Notes under the pieces: generated by a model
Databases searched by the model: none
Seen by the model: the letters and a program-made list of their open reading frames with translations, nothing else
What the model was told of the DNA's origin: nothing
Program-made: the position numbers and the translations under genes
NCBI GenBank assembly: GCA_009731375.1
Contig: BJOX01000031.1
Location: forward strand, 826,657-890,656
Direction: 5' to 3'
Source of the DNA: Paulinella micropora
Taxonomy: Eukaryota; Cercozoa; Imbricatea; Euglyphida
DNA: 64,000 nt
Shown: positions 1 to 24,479 of the stretch, one piece after another
Numbering within the stretch: the stretch's first letter is position 1
Layout: each line of letters begins with the position of its first letter

Positions 1-345
1 TTTTTTTTTTTTTCCCTCTCCCTTCTCATAGTACTGTCCAGACATATTCACTGAACTACTAATTTTCACTCACTCCGATCATTCTAGTATATTACTACTG
101 ATGCAAACATAAACATTAATATTAATAACATGAATACTTAAGCTACATATTATGCAACATATCTAAACATAAACATTAATATTAATAAGATTAATACCAA
201 GCGACCTAATATTAATACTTTCAATTAATACGCTCGATTTAATAGCTAGGTTTCCACCTTAGATAAAGTAATAGCTATACTTTTCACGTGGACGATCCTT
301 GAGTCCGATTGTAAAAATTGTTCTCTCAATAAAAACGAAGAAGAA
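1..345 (+). repeat. Upstream copy of ~340 bp direct repeat (LINE 5' region)
   Basis: AT-rich sequence beginning with a T-run and ending at a GAAGAAG/(GA)n tract just before ORF1 of the retrotransposon. Almost the same sequence recurs at about 5108-5460, including the phrases TCACGTGGACGATCC and ACTGTCCAGACATATTCAC, with a few substitutions and an 8-base indel. Its place before ORF1 suggests a 5' untranslated region that may hold the element's promoter. A terminal repeat is the alternative. Confidence 0.75.
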
Positions 346-435
346 GAAGAAGGGAGAGAGTGAGAGAGGGAGAGAGGGAGGGAGAGAGAGAGAGACAGAG
401 AGAGAGAGAGACAGAGAGAGACAAACATTGGGCAA

Positions 436-1986
436 ATGGCGTCCCAAGCAAAAAAACGAAAATCGCATAAAAGCCCACAAAGAGCCCAAGAAACCCAGGA
501 AGAAACATCCGAAACAAACAACGGAACTATCACCCTCTCTCGCAAGCAAAAAAAGCGGCTAAAAAAAGCCAACAAACTCAGAAAAAAAGGAAGTGAAGCC
601 ACCAACAGTCTGCAAACGGACTGGAGCGACGAGGAAGAAGACGCAAACGAGGACAATACTGAACGTACCCCCGCCAACACCTCCCCAACAGCAACACCCA
701 AAAAAACCAACGACAAAGCGGAAGGTGAAACCACCCAGCTTACCACAAACTCGCCACCTGAAACACCAACGGATCCAAACAACAACCAACCCAACCCAGC
801 CAACAACACAGACTCATGCAAAACAACGCTAACAACCACGCTACCACTGACCCTCCAACAAATCCAAGAGATGATCATGCATTCAATGACAACTGTGATC
901 GCCCCCATGATCAACACGATCAAACAAGAACAAAAACTCAACAGAAACCAACTTGCAGAGGAAATCAAACAACTCCACACCAAAACAAACGAACTGGAGA
1001 CGAAACTCCACACCAAAACAAACGAACTAGAAACTAAACTCGACACTCAGCACCAAACCCAGGCCCACAAAAATGAGCTAACCCAAACCAAGATCAATCA
1101 ACACGAACAGCAAATCAAAACTCAGGAAAGCGACTTGTCGAGACTCTCAGCGGAAGTGGACTCTCTACGACTAAACGCCAGCGAAATACTCCATCAGATC
1201 AAAGATCTCAAAACCCAACAAGAACGCAACTCCAAAGTTGAGCCACCACCACCCATGGGACAATGGTCGATATTACAGAACACAGGAACTAAGTTCCTAC
1301 GAAACATCCAAATCAACGAACAGCGCGGCGAAGACAAGCAACAGCTGAAGGCCAATCTGAAAGAAAGCGACCCAACCTGCGAGCTAATTATCACAGGAAT
1401 CCCATACACACCAAAAGAAGACACAAAACAAATCGTAAAAGCTATGTTCGAAGCAAAAGGCATACCATACAACCCCGATAACATTATAAAATGCTTCCGC
1501 GCAAAAAGCAACAAACCGACACGAAAAAAACACCAACACCCACCTACAATCATCCTGCGCTTCGCCTCAAACCAACTCAAGAACACATTCAAAAAACACA
1601 ACCCAAACCAACCCCTCAAACACGACACTATCGATTGGACAGGCACACACCTCAAACAACACAAACAACCATTCAACATCTTTATAAACGAAAGCCTAAC
1701 ACCTACGCAACTTTCTCTCTTCAAACAGGCCCTCCAGTTAAAGAAAGAACTGACAGCAGCAACTGGATGCACTATCTTCGTCTGGACAAGGGACGGCGAG
1801 GTATTCTTCAAAGACCAAACCACAGAAGAGCGATTGATGATTGAAACATATGAAGATATTAATATCATCAAAGAACAATATGATCTACTCCAACCATCTT
1901 CACCATCTTCATCATCATCATCATCATCGTCATCATCAACACCACCGAACAAAGCACAGAAAAACGGAAACACACAAACACCATAA
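436..1986 (+). CDS. Non-LTR retrotransposon ORF1 protein (coiled coil plus RRM-like domain)
   Basis: A 516-residue ORF starting at ATG 436 right after a (GA)n tract. The N-terminal half is Lys/Thr/Asn/Pro-rich and low complexity. Residues of roughly 160-275 form heptad-rich coiled coil with a duplicated HTKTNELETKL segment. A following ~100-residue region (ELIITGIPYTP ... PTIILRF) has the beta-alpha-beta character of the RRM-like domain of L1-type ORF1 proteins. The C-terminus is a short Ser tract encoded by (TCA)n. In the known family this protein is the RNA-binding chaperone of the retrotransposition particle. Base composition is strongly A+C rich on this strand, unlike the host genes downstream. 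The ORF is intact; activity is unknown. Confidence 0.75.
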   Translation: MASQAKKRKSHKSPQRAQETQEETSETNNGTITLSRKQKKRLKKANKLRKKGSEATNSLQTDWSDEEEDANEDNTERTPANTSPTATPKKTNDKAEGETTQLTTNSPPETPTDPNNNQPNPANNTDSCKTTLTTTLPLTLQQIQEMIMHSMTTVIAPMINTIKQEQKLNRNQLAEEIKQLHTKTNELETKLHTKTNELETKLDTQHQTQAHKNELTQTKINQHEQQIKTQESDLSRLSAEVDSLRLNASEILHQIKDLKTQQERNSKVEPPPPMGQWSILQNTGTKFLRNIQINEQRGEDKQQLKANLKESDPTCELIITGIPYTPKEDTKQIVKAMFEAKGIPYNPDNIIKCFRAKSNKPTRKKHQHPPTIILRFASNQLKNTFKKHNPNQPLKHDTIDWTGTHLKQHKQPFNIFINESLTPTQLSLFKQALQLKKELTAATGCTIFVWTRDGEVFFKDQTTEERLMIETYEDINIIKEQYDLLQPSSPSSSSSSSSSSSTPPNKAQKNGNTQTP

Positions 1987-2149
1987 TGACTACATTACCA
2001 CAGAAACCCCCAGACAATATCATACACCACCGCCTTCTCCCACAATCCCTAATACTCTACGTCGAGCTTGCATATGATAAGAAAAAAATAGAAAAAGAAA
2101 ACAAATTAATAATAATAATTATAATAATAATAACAATAATATCAATAAT

Positions 2150-4735
2150 AAACATAACACAACACTCAGCATTTACCACACCAACATCCACTCACTCAAA
2201 GCACACCACCAACATCTACTTATAAACTCCAACTACTACACTTCCAACCAGACATCATCATACTCACAGACAACTACATCCAACAACCAATCAGCAATAA
2301 TACATTCCCCATTCCCATGTACACTGCAGAACATCACATAGACATCTCAATCTACTACAAAAGCAACATGCATATCACAATAGACAAAAAACAAAACATA
2401 TCACAGTCATGCCAAACACCTCTAATCATACAAATATATAATAATAAGCTAAAAAGCAAGCCAATACACACAATAATAGGTATGTATAGACGCCCGCTCA
2501 AAAATCACGATAAAGATTTTATACAGGCGCTTCAGAATAGAATAGACAACATTCTACACAAAGCACCAGCAAGCACAATAACAATAGTGGGAGACCTTAA
2601 TTATAATCTCCTAGACAACATACACAAACCGCACACAGATATGCATGANNNNNNNNNNNNNNNNNNNNNNNNNNNNNNNNNNNNNNNNNNNNNNNNNNNN
2701 NNNNNNNNNNNNNNNNNNNNNNNNNNNNNNNNNNNNNNNNNNNNNNNNNNNNNNNNNNNNNNNNNNNNNNNNNNNNNNNNNNNNNNNNNNNNNNNNNNNN
2801 NNNNNNNNNNNNNNNNNNNNNNNNNNNNNNNNNNNNNNNNNNNNNNNNNNNNNNNNNNNNNNNNNNNNNNNNNNNNNNNNNNNNNNNNNNNNNNNNNNNN
2901 NNNNNNNNNNNNNNNNNNNNNNNNNNNNNNNNNNNNNNNNNNNNNNNNNNNNNNNNNNNNNNNNNNNNNNNNNNNNNNNNNNNNNNNNNNNNNNNNNNNN
3001 NNNNNNNNNNNNNNNNNNNNNNNNNNNNNNNNNNNNNNNNNNNNNNNNNNNNNNNNNNNNNNNNNNNNNNNNNNNNNNNNNNNNNNNNNNNNNNNNNNNN
3101 NNNNNNNNNNNNNNNNNNNNNNNNNNNNNNNNNNNNNNNNNNNNNNNNNNNNNNNNNNNNNNNNNNNNNNNNNNNNNNNNNNNNNNNNNNNNNNNNNNNN
3201 NNNNNNNNNNNNNNNNNNNNNNNNNNNNNNNNNNNNNNNNNNNNNNNNNNNNNNNNNNNNNNNNNNNNNNNNNNNNNNNNNNNNNNNNNNNNNNNNNNNN
3301 NNNNNNNNNNNNNNNNNNNNNNNNNNNNNNNNNNNNNNNNNNNNNNNNNNNNNNNNNNNNNNNNNNNNNNNNNNNNNNNNNNNNNNNNNNNNNNNNNNNN
3401 NNNNNNNNNNNNNNNNNNNNNNNNNNNNNNNNNNNNNNNNNNNNNNNNNNNNNNNNATAAACAAGTAATGGACCACCTAACGAAACATAACATAATATCA
3501 CATACGCAATACGCCTTCCGCCCGAACTCAAACACGACAATGACAGTCCAGACTATCCTAAACCAAATACACAAACACAAAGACAGAGAAGAACTCGTGC
3601 TAGCGCTTTACGTAGACTTGTCAAAAGCCTACGACACAGTAGAACATGCAAAGTTAATTAAGAAACTCAGGACAAACTTCAATTTTTCCGAAGAAACTGT
3701 TAATTTCTTTGCATCCTACTTTTCAAACCGAGCTCAAGAAGTACACACACAGCACGCAAAATCACACAAACGCACTATAACACATGGCATTCCGCAAGGC
3801 AGCACGCTATCTACTACTTTCTTTTTGCTATATATTAATGACATTATAAACATAATAAAACAAGGAACAGTATACACATATGCAGACGACACAACACTTA
3901 TAATAACAGCAAAATCACCCAACAACCTACAACAAAAAACACAGACAGAAATAACCAAACTAATCAACTACTTCCACTCCAACAACCTCGTACCAAACCC
4001 AACCAAAACAACATACACAATCTTCCACAAAACCAAACAGAACGTAACAATAAACATAAACAACTACACACTTGAACAATGTAAACATGCCAAACTACTA
4101 GGCATAACACTCCAACACAACCTGCGATACAATCAACACATAAGCAACATCATACGCAAACTACAGCCAACAATCACTTCTCTCCGATACGCACAACAAT
4201 TTCTCCACACAACAATCATGAAACAACTATACTACACGCACATCTTCCCTCATCTCATTCACCACATCTCCATCTGGGGGACCCATGACAAAAACAAAAA
4301 ATACATACAACCACTCATAAAAATACATAAAAAAATCATCAGAATAATAGCCAAGACTCATTACCGATCACATACTAAACCGCTCCTCGACCAACTCGAA
4401 ATCCTTGATATCACTCAACTATATAAACTAAGAGTTTGTATAGAAATCCACCCATTCATCCATCCCGCCAAAGAACTCAACAGACCACTACACGACAACA
4501 CCTTCACCCCAACAAATCATATCCATTCATACCATACTCGACACTCAATCAAAAGCAACTTATTCATCGACCACAACACCCCATATCAAACAAAACTGTT
4601 CCTGCATCAATGGAATCAACTCCCACAAGATATCAAGGACACAACATCACTCAACATCTTCAAAAAGCGGATAAAAGCTCACCTCCTAGAACAACAAAAA
4701 CATAATAATAATAATGATAATAATAACAACAATGA
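2150..4735 (+). CDS. Non-LTR retrotransposon ORF2: APE-type endonuclease and reverse transcriptase (gapped, frameshifted)
   Basis: The endonuclease N-terminus reads in one frame near 2171-2220 (YHTNIHSLKAHHQHLL) and continues in another from about 2227 (FQPDIIILTDNYI, MYRRPLKN, VGDLNYNLLDN), so a frameshift lies near 2220-2230. An 808-base gap (2649-3456) removes the end of the endonuclease and the start of the RT. From 3468 the RT is open: YAFRPNSNTTMTVQ, motif A YVDLSKAYDTVEH, motif B GIPQGSTLS, catalytic motif C YADDTT at about 3880, and a C-terminal region typical of Jockey/CR1/L1-type enzymes. The last ~40 codons run into (AAT)n and (CA)n, so the true stop is uncertain; the frame stays open to 4820. 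The known role is target-primed reverse transcription. Confidence 0.82.
2649..3456. other. Assembly gap inside retrotransposon ORF2
   Basis: Run of 808 N. It falls between the endonuclease and reverse transcriptase halves. Its size fits the missing coding sequence, but the frame relation across it cannot be tested. Confidence 0.99.
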
Positions 4736-4739
4736 CTAC

Positions 4740-5461
<722 letters not shown>

Positions 5462-5462
<1 letters not shown>

Positions 5463-5482
5463 GAAGAAGAAGAGAGAGAGAA

Positions 5483-5532
<50 letters not shown>

Positions 5533-5575
5533 AAGAGAGAGGAGAGAGAGAGAGAGAAAGAGAGAGGAGAGAGAA

Positions 5576-5628
<53 letters not shown>

Positions 5629-5772
5629 GAGAGAGAGATAGAGAGAGAGAGAGAATGAGAGAGAGAGAGAGAGAGGGAGAGAGGAGAGAGAGACAGAGAG
5701 AGACAGAGAGAGAGATCAAGGGAGGGAGAGAGAGAGAGAGAGAGAGTTATTTTTGTTTTTATTTCTTTAGAC

Positions 5773-5806
<34 letters not shown>

Positions 5807-5810
5807 TGTG
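5462..5810. repeat. (GA)n / GAAA microsatellite
   Basis: About 350 bp of interrupted GA/GAAA repeat. Open frames across it (RERERE or SLSLSL) are repeat artefacts. Confidence 0.95.
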
Positions 5811-5848
5811 TGTGGTAGTACTAATGATTTTATCCTAAGTTAGACGGA

Positions 5849-6125
5849 TATTGCTGTTGACATTCAAGACAACAAAAAAAATTGATTTTTCTGTTTTGGT
5901 TGGAATTTCAGTTTTGGTTGGAATTTTGATTTTGGGTGAAAATTTGAATTTTTCAAATTAACAGCTATATTCGTCCGCAAAATATCGTAAATTTTCGCGA
6001 AATGTTATAGTTAAATTTGAAAATTTGAATTTTTGTCACAAAAATGAAAAACTGTCACAAAAATGAAAATCTGACACAAAAATGAAAAACTAATTTTTGT
6101 TGTTGTCTTGAATGTCAACAGCAAT
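5849..6125. mobile_element. MITE with ~33 bp terminal inverted repeats and TA target duplication
   Basis: TTGCTGTTGACATTCAAGAC begins at 5851 and its reverse complement ends at 6123. The inverted repeats extend about 33 bases with one mismatch, and both outer ends are flanked by TA. The 277 bp element is AT-rich and has no ORF. A repeated TGACACAAAAATGAAAA motif lies inside its right half. TA duplication is typical of Tc1/mariner-type transposons, so a non-autonomous relative is the likely identity. Confidence 0.8.
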
Positions 6126-6425
6126 ACAATCAATTGCCTTTTTGTCACTTACTTAATTTCAGTCCTGAATTTTAGTATTTCCATACTATTGCATTTATTA
6201 AGTATTTCATCTTATTTTCTGGAATGTCTGAAGTGTAGTTCCAGTTTTGAGTAGTGACGTGTCACTTTTCCTTCCTTTCTCAAAGTGCAATAACTAATTA
6301 AAGATTAATATTGTCTCTGCACTGTTCAGACTTGTCTCTATATTAATATTGTGACCTGACACTTTGCTTCACAGCCAAGAACCCCACTAACATCTACACG
6401 AACCGCAAAGCAATTAACTGCTTAA
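6126..6425. other. AT-rich intergenic stretch, nothing recognised
   Basis: No repeat, RNA gene or convincing exon seen. It leads into the gag-like ORF. Confidence 0.5.
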
Positions 6426-6869
6426 ATGCATCACCAGGGCAGGATGGAGCAGATACTTGCGGCTGTACTCGACATTGCGAAGAGTCAGAAGAGATCAGAG
6501 CTATCTACTGACTCAAGCATGCCCATGATGTTGGAAGCATGCGCAGTTGAGGAGAATGCTGCTTGTTCGATGATACTGACGCTACTCACTACTCACAATG
6601 GTGGTGAATCCAAGTTTGAGGACCTTGGTGTGTTGATTGAGGCAGTGATTAAGTATTTCAAGATTCGCTCCGCTGGCTACGGTGTGGATGATGCACTCAA
6701 GATCGCCAAGGCGCACGCCAAGAAGGTCGACTCCGCAGTCTGGGACGACGTGGATGAGTACTTTACGCCTGCAGGCTCACTACTCAAGACGAAGAAGCTG
6801 GGAGGAGCATCGGCTGCGAAGGATCTATCATCGTTCAGATGCTACAACTGTGGGGAGTATGATATGTAG
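6426..6869 (+). pseudogene. Gag-like retroelement remnant with half a zinc knuckle
   Basis: A 147-residue ORF of balanced composition, standing out from its AT-rich surroundings. The N-terminal part (LAAVLDIAKSQKRSELSTD) is helical. The C-terminus ends FRCYNCGEYDM and then stop, which is the first half of a CCHC zinc knuckle (C-x2-C-x4-H-x4-C) without its His and last Cys. That pattern suggests a retrotransposon gag or nucleocapsid-like protein truncated by a stop. No protease or polymerase frame follows. A small host zinc-knuckle protein missing its downstream exon is the alternative. Confidence 0.4.
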
Positions 6870-7652
6870 TTAGCTTGCTAATAAAGTTTACGAAATCGGT
6901 GCGCAAATCTGAGTTTAAACTAAAATAGACTTGTTCAAACTGTTTTCAAAAATTAATTATACATGTCTTGAACTATTCCACACTGTAAAAAACAATGATA
7001 TGTCACTTCTTGACTGCACATCTTTGTGGTCAAATACAACACGTTCTGATTGAGGAAGGTTTTTGAAAAAAACCACTATGAGTGATGTTAATTAAAATCG
7101 CTGAAAACTACTGTGGGGAATAGATTGTATTTTTTCTCTCATATTCTATATTTGAAATGTTATAAAACCTTCTGGTTCAGAAGTAGATCGCAGCACCTTT
7201 TTGACATGAAAAATGCATGTTGTTCAAGCAGGCACTCACTTTTTTATACTGCAGTGACTTGATTTTTGCGGTGTTGATTTTTTAAAGAGGTCGTGAAATT
7301 TCCCATGTCAAAAATAATGTCTGCACACTCGTTCTAGTTGTTGATATTTGTAGCTCCTTGTATCTTTGGTGGTTTTTGCTTTCATAGTTCAATAGGATAC
7401 TAGTTTAAGAACACTTGTACAAATTTTTTCAATAATAAAATTCCTCTTCTGTACGACAAACTTACTTAGTTTTTGGTGGTATTTTTTTGTAATGAAAAAA
7501 ATAGAAAGTTATGTTTTGTGATTAGAAATCAGTTTGTATAGGGCTATAGAATATATAAATCTGTTTGTATATTTAATACACGTAAATTCACAAAGCATGT
7601 CCTTGGTAATTTGAATAAACAATGAGATTTCACACAGCGATTTTTCGATTGT
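6870..7652. other. AT-rich intergenic sequence, no gene seen
   Basis: Low-GC sequence with many stops in all frames. No RNA gene or repeat boundary recognised. Confidence 0.6.
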
Positions 7653-8012
7653 ATGTCTGACCAAAACATCACTTTGAAAATCGATGAGAGCGCATCGTTC
7701 TTTTCAATTTTATTGTTGAAAATGATGTTTTTGTTTATTGTGATGCTATTCTAAGCATCAGAACATATGCACAGACATCCTGAAATGCACACAAAGTCAC
7801 TGCCTTTTCGAGTTTCATGCTTCAAAAAATGTCTGACTATATATTTTGAAATTCGATGAGAGCGCATCGCTCCTTCCAATTTTATTGTTGAAAATGTTGT
7901 TTTTGTTTATTGTGATACTATTCCAAGCATCAGAGTATGTGCACAGACATCCTGAAATACACACAAGGTCACTGCCTTATCTACTAGTACTTTCATGCTC
8001 AAAAAATGTCTG
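7653..8012. repeat. Tandem duplication, ~177 bp unit, two copies
   Basis: ATGTCTGAC recurs at 7653, 7829 and 8006. The intervening segments are about 90 percent alike by eye (GATGAGAGCGCATCG, TTTTGTTTATTGTGAT, GTGCACAGACATCCTGAAAT). Each copy holds a CGATG...CATCG dyad. It looks like a minimal satellite or an old tandem duplication. Confidence 0.8.
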
Positions 8013-9160
8013 ACTTTATATTTTTAGACACACAAAAAAATAAGTCATAAAAGTAAGAAATGTTCAACTAGTGAACATAGGAGTTGAATTAACTACTTTC
8101 CAGTAATATTTAATGAATAATTCAGCTTCTATGATGATTTTTTCATTTTGCTTTGATTCCTTACGACCGGTTTTAACTTTGAAATTGCTCAGCATATATA
8201 AATGATATTAATAAAAAGTATATATATATGTTCCTTGAAACTCAGTGAACTGAATTCTTACGTTCTTCATTCATCAAGTGTTCCTTACAAATCAGAAACT
8301 AGCTAAGTGTATAGGCATCTGACACTGTTGTTCCAGTATTAAAAGTATTTCCCAGTGTATAAGAAATATTTCCCTAGCTCAACAAAAAAAAGGTAGAATT
8401 TCCTAGGTAATCGTGAAACTTCACGCTCAAAAATGTGCGGGCCGGAGGGAGTAGTAAAAAAGTTACTGGTTGGATGCAAGAACGCTTACAACGCAAGAAC
8501 CATCATATATCAATTTATTTTTTATGTAGAATTCAAAGTAATCACTTAAGTAAATGAAATCATACATTGAAATTAAGTGAAAATTAAACTGTCATTTATT
8601 AGATTTTTGATAGGCAGATAACTACATATTTATGATCATCTGTCTCCGAAATGCAAGCTTCCCAAGCGTGACAGTGAAGAGATGCGTGACCCCCGCAATG
8701 TTGGTGGAGCCCGCGCGACCCCGTCGCGCCCGTGGGACAACATGCTCGCTCGCAGGTAAAGGAACATTACTGACGTGCATGGTGGCTACTTGTCTGGTAA
8801 AGCAATGATAATATTTTTTAGCTCTGTATCGGTTCAGTAACGTAGGAGCAGATTAAATTGATATATGATCGAGACTGGTCGACCTATAGGTGGCTTGGTA
8901 TTAAGTTTATTAAATAAATTTTCTTTTCAAACTTGGAATTATTTTATACATTAATATCAATTCTGCTGACAGTCCGGGTTAGATTATTAAATTTTTCTTT
9001 TATATATATAGGACACTTGATTTGCAATGTAGACTCTTGAAGTATATTATCGGGACCGAGGGGCTGATATGCATGAAATACTGCAGTATTAATGAACCGG
9101 TGGAGAAGATAAGACAGTCACTTGGCGAGTTCCCTAAACGCTGTGTGTGGTATGATCAGA
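8013..9160. other. AT-rich intergenic sequence with two unassigned exon-like islands
   Basis: Mostly AT-rich. A GC-rich island at about 8628-8755 is open in two frames and ends CGCAG|GTAAAG, like a donor site. A second island at about 9012-9160 follows TATATATAG and is open in one frame (CRLLKYIIGTEGLICMKYC), faintly like the end of a Copia-type polymerase. Neither connects to a gene model. Confidence 0.3.
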
Positions 9161-9260
9161 GAGAGAAAGAAAGAAAGAGAGAGAGAGAAAGGAAGGAAAG
9201 GAAGGAAAGGAAGGAAAGGAAGGAAATGAAAGGAAGGAAAGGAAGAAAGAAGAGAGAAGC
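9161..9260. repeat. (GA)n/(GGAA)n microsatellite
   Basis: Purine repeat of GAGA, GAAA and GGAA units on the + strand. Confidence 0.9.
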
Positions 9261-10500
9261 ACTAAGACAGACAGAAAAACAACTAAAACGTTGCTCTTTC
9301 GAATTCCACCTTGCTTGCTTCAAGCTTGACCAAGGTTAGGCACCACCGCCGGAGCAAATATTGTAAGTATTCAGAGCTTTGGTCAGCAGGTTCTGACAAA
9401 ACTCAGATAGTTCTAGTGTAAGTCCAGTACAATTCAAGTGGAAATTCATCTTTAGTTTTTTCTACTGGATTTCGACAGGAATTCCAGTGGATCGAAGATT
9501 CTCCTTCCTCCTTCAGGGTGACGTCGATAATAATTTCATCAAATACACTGAAATTCTAGTAGATTTCTACAAGATATTTATAGTAGAATTCAACTACTAT
9601 TTCTACTAGAATTACAGTGTTAAAATAAATCAAATAAATCCAAAATCGATTTCCAGCTTCCCGGGTCACGTGAAACCACAATTTCTTGGGTCAGGTGCCA
9701 AAGCCCGCTGTGAGAAAGTTTGCCGCCAAATAATACGTATCTATCGTTAAAATTGCCACTTTTGACTGGACCGTTCGGGGTCAAAAACCACACGCAAAAA
9801 CACTGCCTGCATGTGCTTTTTGACGCCGCTGAAAGATTCAGATAGGTTATGTATTGTGTTTTATGTATTGTGTTCACAAAGAAGCCAGGCGGTCATAGTT
9901 CATCTTACATCCCAGACACAAAACGTTTGGTGGTACAGTACTAGTACTGCTTTGCGTTAGTTCTTGTTGCGGGGTTTTTGGTTGTTCTTTTCTGATTGAC
10001 CCTGGTACGGAGAGACGCGTGATACTGATATCCTTTATTAAAAAAAAAAAAAAAAAGCAAACAAACAAACAAACAAACAAACAACAACAAAACAAAACAA
10101 ACAGCCATAAAATTATTATGGCATCAAACCGAAAAGAGCATAAGGCTCAAGAACAAGTGGCAGAAAATAGGTGTAACCCGGGAAAGAAAAAGAGGAAACA
10201 AAGAACAAAAGATAAAGAAGAACATAAAGATTAACTCAAAAGAGATCTGGTTCCAAAGAACAACAGTACAAGCTCAAATGGAAAAACTGGAACTAAGGTT
10301 CAACAGAAGGCTCCAGGAAAGAGTAAAAAGGACGACTATTTTTATGGTTCATCACACCATTTTTTTTTAACAGTAAGCAAGGTTTAATGACAAACAGGAA
10401 AGAAGCAAACAAGAGCAGCCAGAAAATGAAAAGCAAGGAAAAGGATGCATGCCAGCACACACGACAAAAGAAACCAATAACCTCCTTGTGGTTTTGCCTC
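9261..10500. other. Intergenic stretch, no gene supported
   Basis: Mixed sequence with scattered TTCTACTAGAATT-like motifs near 9460-9610, an A-run followed by (AAAC)n at 10040-10100, and no convincing exon. Confidence 0.5.
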
Positions 10501-10818
10501 TTCATCCTTCTTCGTCTTCTTCGTCGTCTTCTTCTTCTTCTTCTTCTTCTTCTTCTTCTTCTTCTTCTTCTTCTTCTTCTTCTTCTTCTTCTTCTTCTTC
10601 TTCTTCTTCTTCTTCTTCTTCTTCTTCTTCTTCCTCTTCCTCTTCCTCTTCCTCTTCCTCTTCCTCTTCCTCTTCCTCTTCCTCTTCCTCTTCCTCTTCN
10701 NNNNNNNNNNNNNNNNNNNNNNNNNNNNNNNNNNNNNNNNNNNNNNNNNNNNNNNNNNNNNNNNNNNNNNNNNNNNNNNNNNNNNNNNNNNNNNNNNNNN
10801 NNNNNNNNNNNNNNNNNN

Positions 10819-10871
<53 letters not shown>

Positions 10872-11380
10872 CGTCTTCGTCTTCTTCTTCTTCTTCTTCT
10901 TCTTCTTCTTCTTCTTCTTCTTCTTCTTCTTCTTCTTCTTCTTCTTCTTCTTCTTCTTCTTCTTCTTCTTCTTCTTCTTCTNNNNNNNNNNNNNNNNNNN
11001 NNNNNNNNNNNNNNNNNNNNNNNNNNNNNNNNNNNNNNNNNNNNNNNNNNNNNNNNNNNNNNNNNNNNNNNNNNNNNNNNNNNNNNNNNNNNNNNNNNNN
11101 NNNNNNNNNNNNNNNNNNNNNNNNNNNNNNNNNNNNNNNNNNNNNNNNNNNNNNNNNNNNNNNNNNNNNNNNNNNNNNNNNNNNNNNNNNNNNNNNNNNN
11201 NNNNNNNNNNNNNNNNNNNNNNNNNNNNNNNNNNNNNNNNNNNNNNNNNNNNNNNNNNNNNNNNNNNNNNNNNNNNNNNNNNNNNNNNNNNNNNNNNNNN
11301 NNNNNNNNNNNNNNNNNNNNNNNNNNNNNNNNNNNNNNNNNNNNNNNNNGGGGGGGGGGGGGGGGGGGGGGGGAGGGAGA
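10501..11380. repeat. (TTC)n/(TCC)n/(TCG)n microsatellite with two gaps and a G-run
   Basis: Trinucleotide repeats of several types broken by gaps at 10700-10818 and 10982-11349, ending in a G homopolymer. All open frames here (poly-Ser, poly-Leu, poly-Phe) are repeat artefacts. Confidence 0.95.
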
Positions 11381-11539
11381 GAACGACAGAGAAATGCAGT
11401 AGAGGAGCTCCTATCCGCTACATGCAGCTGCGTTCTCATACTTCTCTTGGTCGCTTGTGACAGATAATATATTTTTAGCCATATTCAAGAAGAAAATTTC
11501 GAGGTTGTCGGTCCCTTTTGGGGACATTGAGAGGCCACC

Positions 11540-23744
<12,205 letters not shown>

Positions 23745-24120
23745 GGGAGCAAAATGATAAGTTCCGAGTTCTTGAAGGTACAATCAGTAATGACTTGAAG
23801 CGGCTTGTTCTCAGCCCCTTCTTGTGTCCAGAACCTGTGTCTTGGCTTATTAGAAAGCCTTCGGTGGTCGAGCGCTTTCAAATGAGCTATTACACAAGCC
23901 GCAATAATAAGAAACGGCTAAGAACGAAACACTTAAAGTCGTCGTTGACTGTACTTCAGAACTAGGAACCTCTCATCAAGAGCGCCCGTTTGCAACATGT
24001 TCCGGGTCAAGCCAAACAATAACTTTTCTCAACACCGATACTATGTGTTATACGTACCCTGTTTAAGCAAACATCTGTTTTTCAAAACCTGCCCCAGTTT
24101 TCCCCTGCTGCAGCCTAAAC
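23745..24120. other. Sequence after the RGS-like gene, probable 3' UTR and intergenic DNA
   Basis: No further ORF in the gene's frame. No clear AATAAA signal close to the stop. Nothing else recognised. Confidence 0.4.
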
Positions 24121-24136
24121 CCCGGCTGGCACCAAG

Positions 24137-24365
24137 GTGTAATAATAATAACCATAATATAATAATAATATAATAATAATAATAATAATAATAGTGTATC
24201 TCCTGCCAATTGCTGAGCCAAAAGGCCATGTGCATCCAGTCCTCCATTCCATAAGGAAAGTCTCCACACCAATCGGTGGAATAAAGGAAGTGACGGCATA
24301 GAACATTACTCTAGGAGCTTTATACCAATCAGCCCATGGAAAGGACCGATGGCCTATGTACTCCC

Positions 24366-24446
<81 letters not shown>

Positions 24447-24453
24447 TTTTTTT
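24137..24453. repeat. SINE-like segment between two (AAT)n tracts, T-run at its end
   Basis: A 170-base unique block (GTGTATCTCCTGCCAATTGC ... GGCCTATGTACTCCC) lies between (AAT)n at 24139-24193 and (AAT)n plus a T-run at 24366-24457. The arrangement resembles the tailed SINEs elsewhere in the window, but I see no clear A or B box. Confidence 0.35.
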
Positions 24454-24479
24454 TTTCTACGGCGTTCAAGGGGTGAAGC

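Noticed and set aside
8628-8755. A GC-rich possible first exon (MIICLRNASF...) ending in GTAAAG
   Set aside because: Open in more than one frame, with no matching downstream exon and no recognisable domain; mentioned only as an exon-like island.
9012-9160. Copia polymerase end (CRLLKYIIGTEGL)
   Set aside because: The resemblance covers only about 20 residues and no other Copia motif is nearby.
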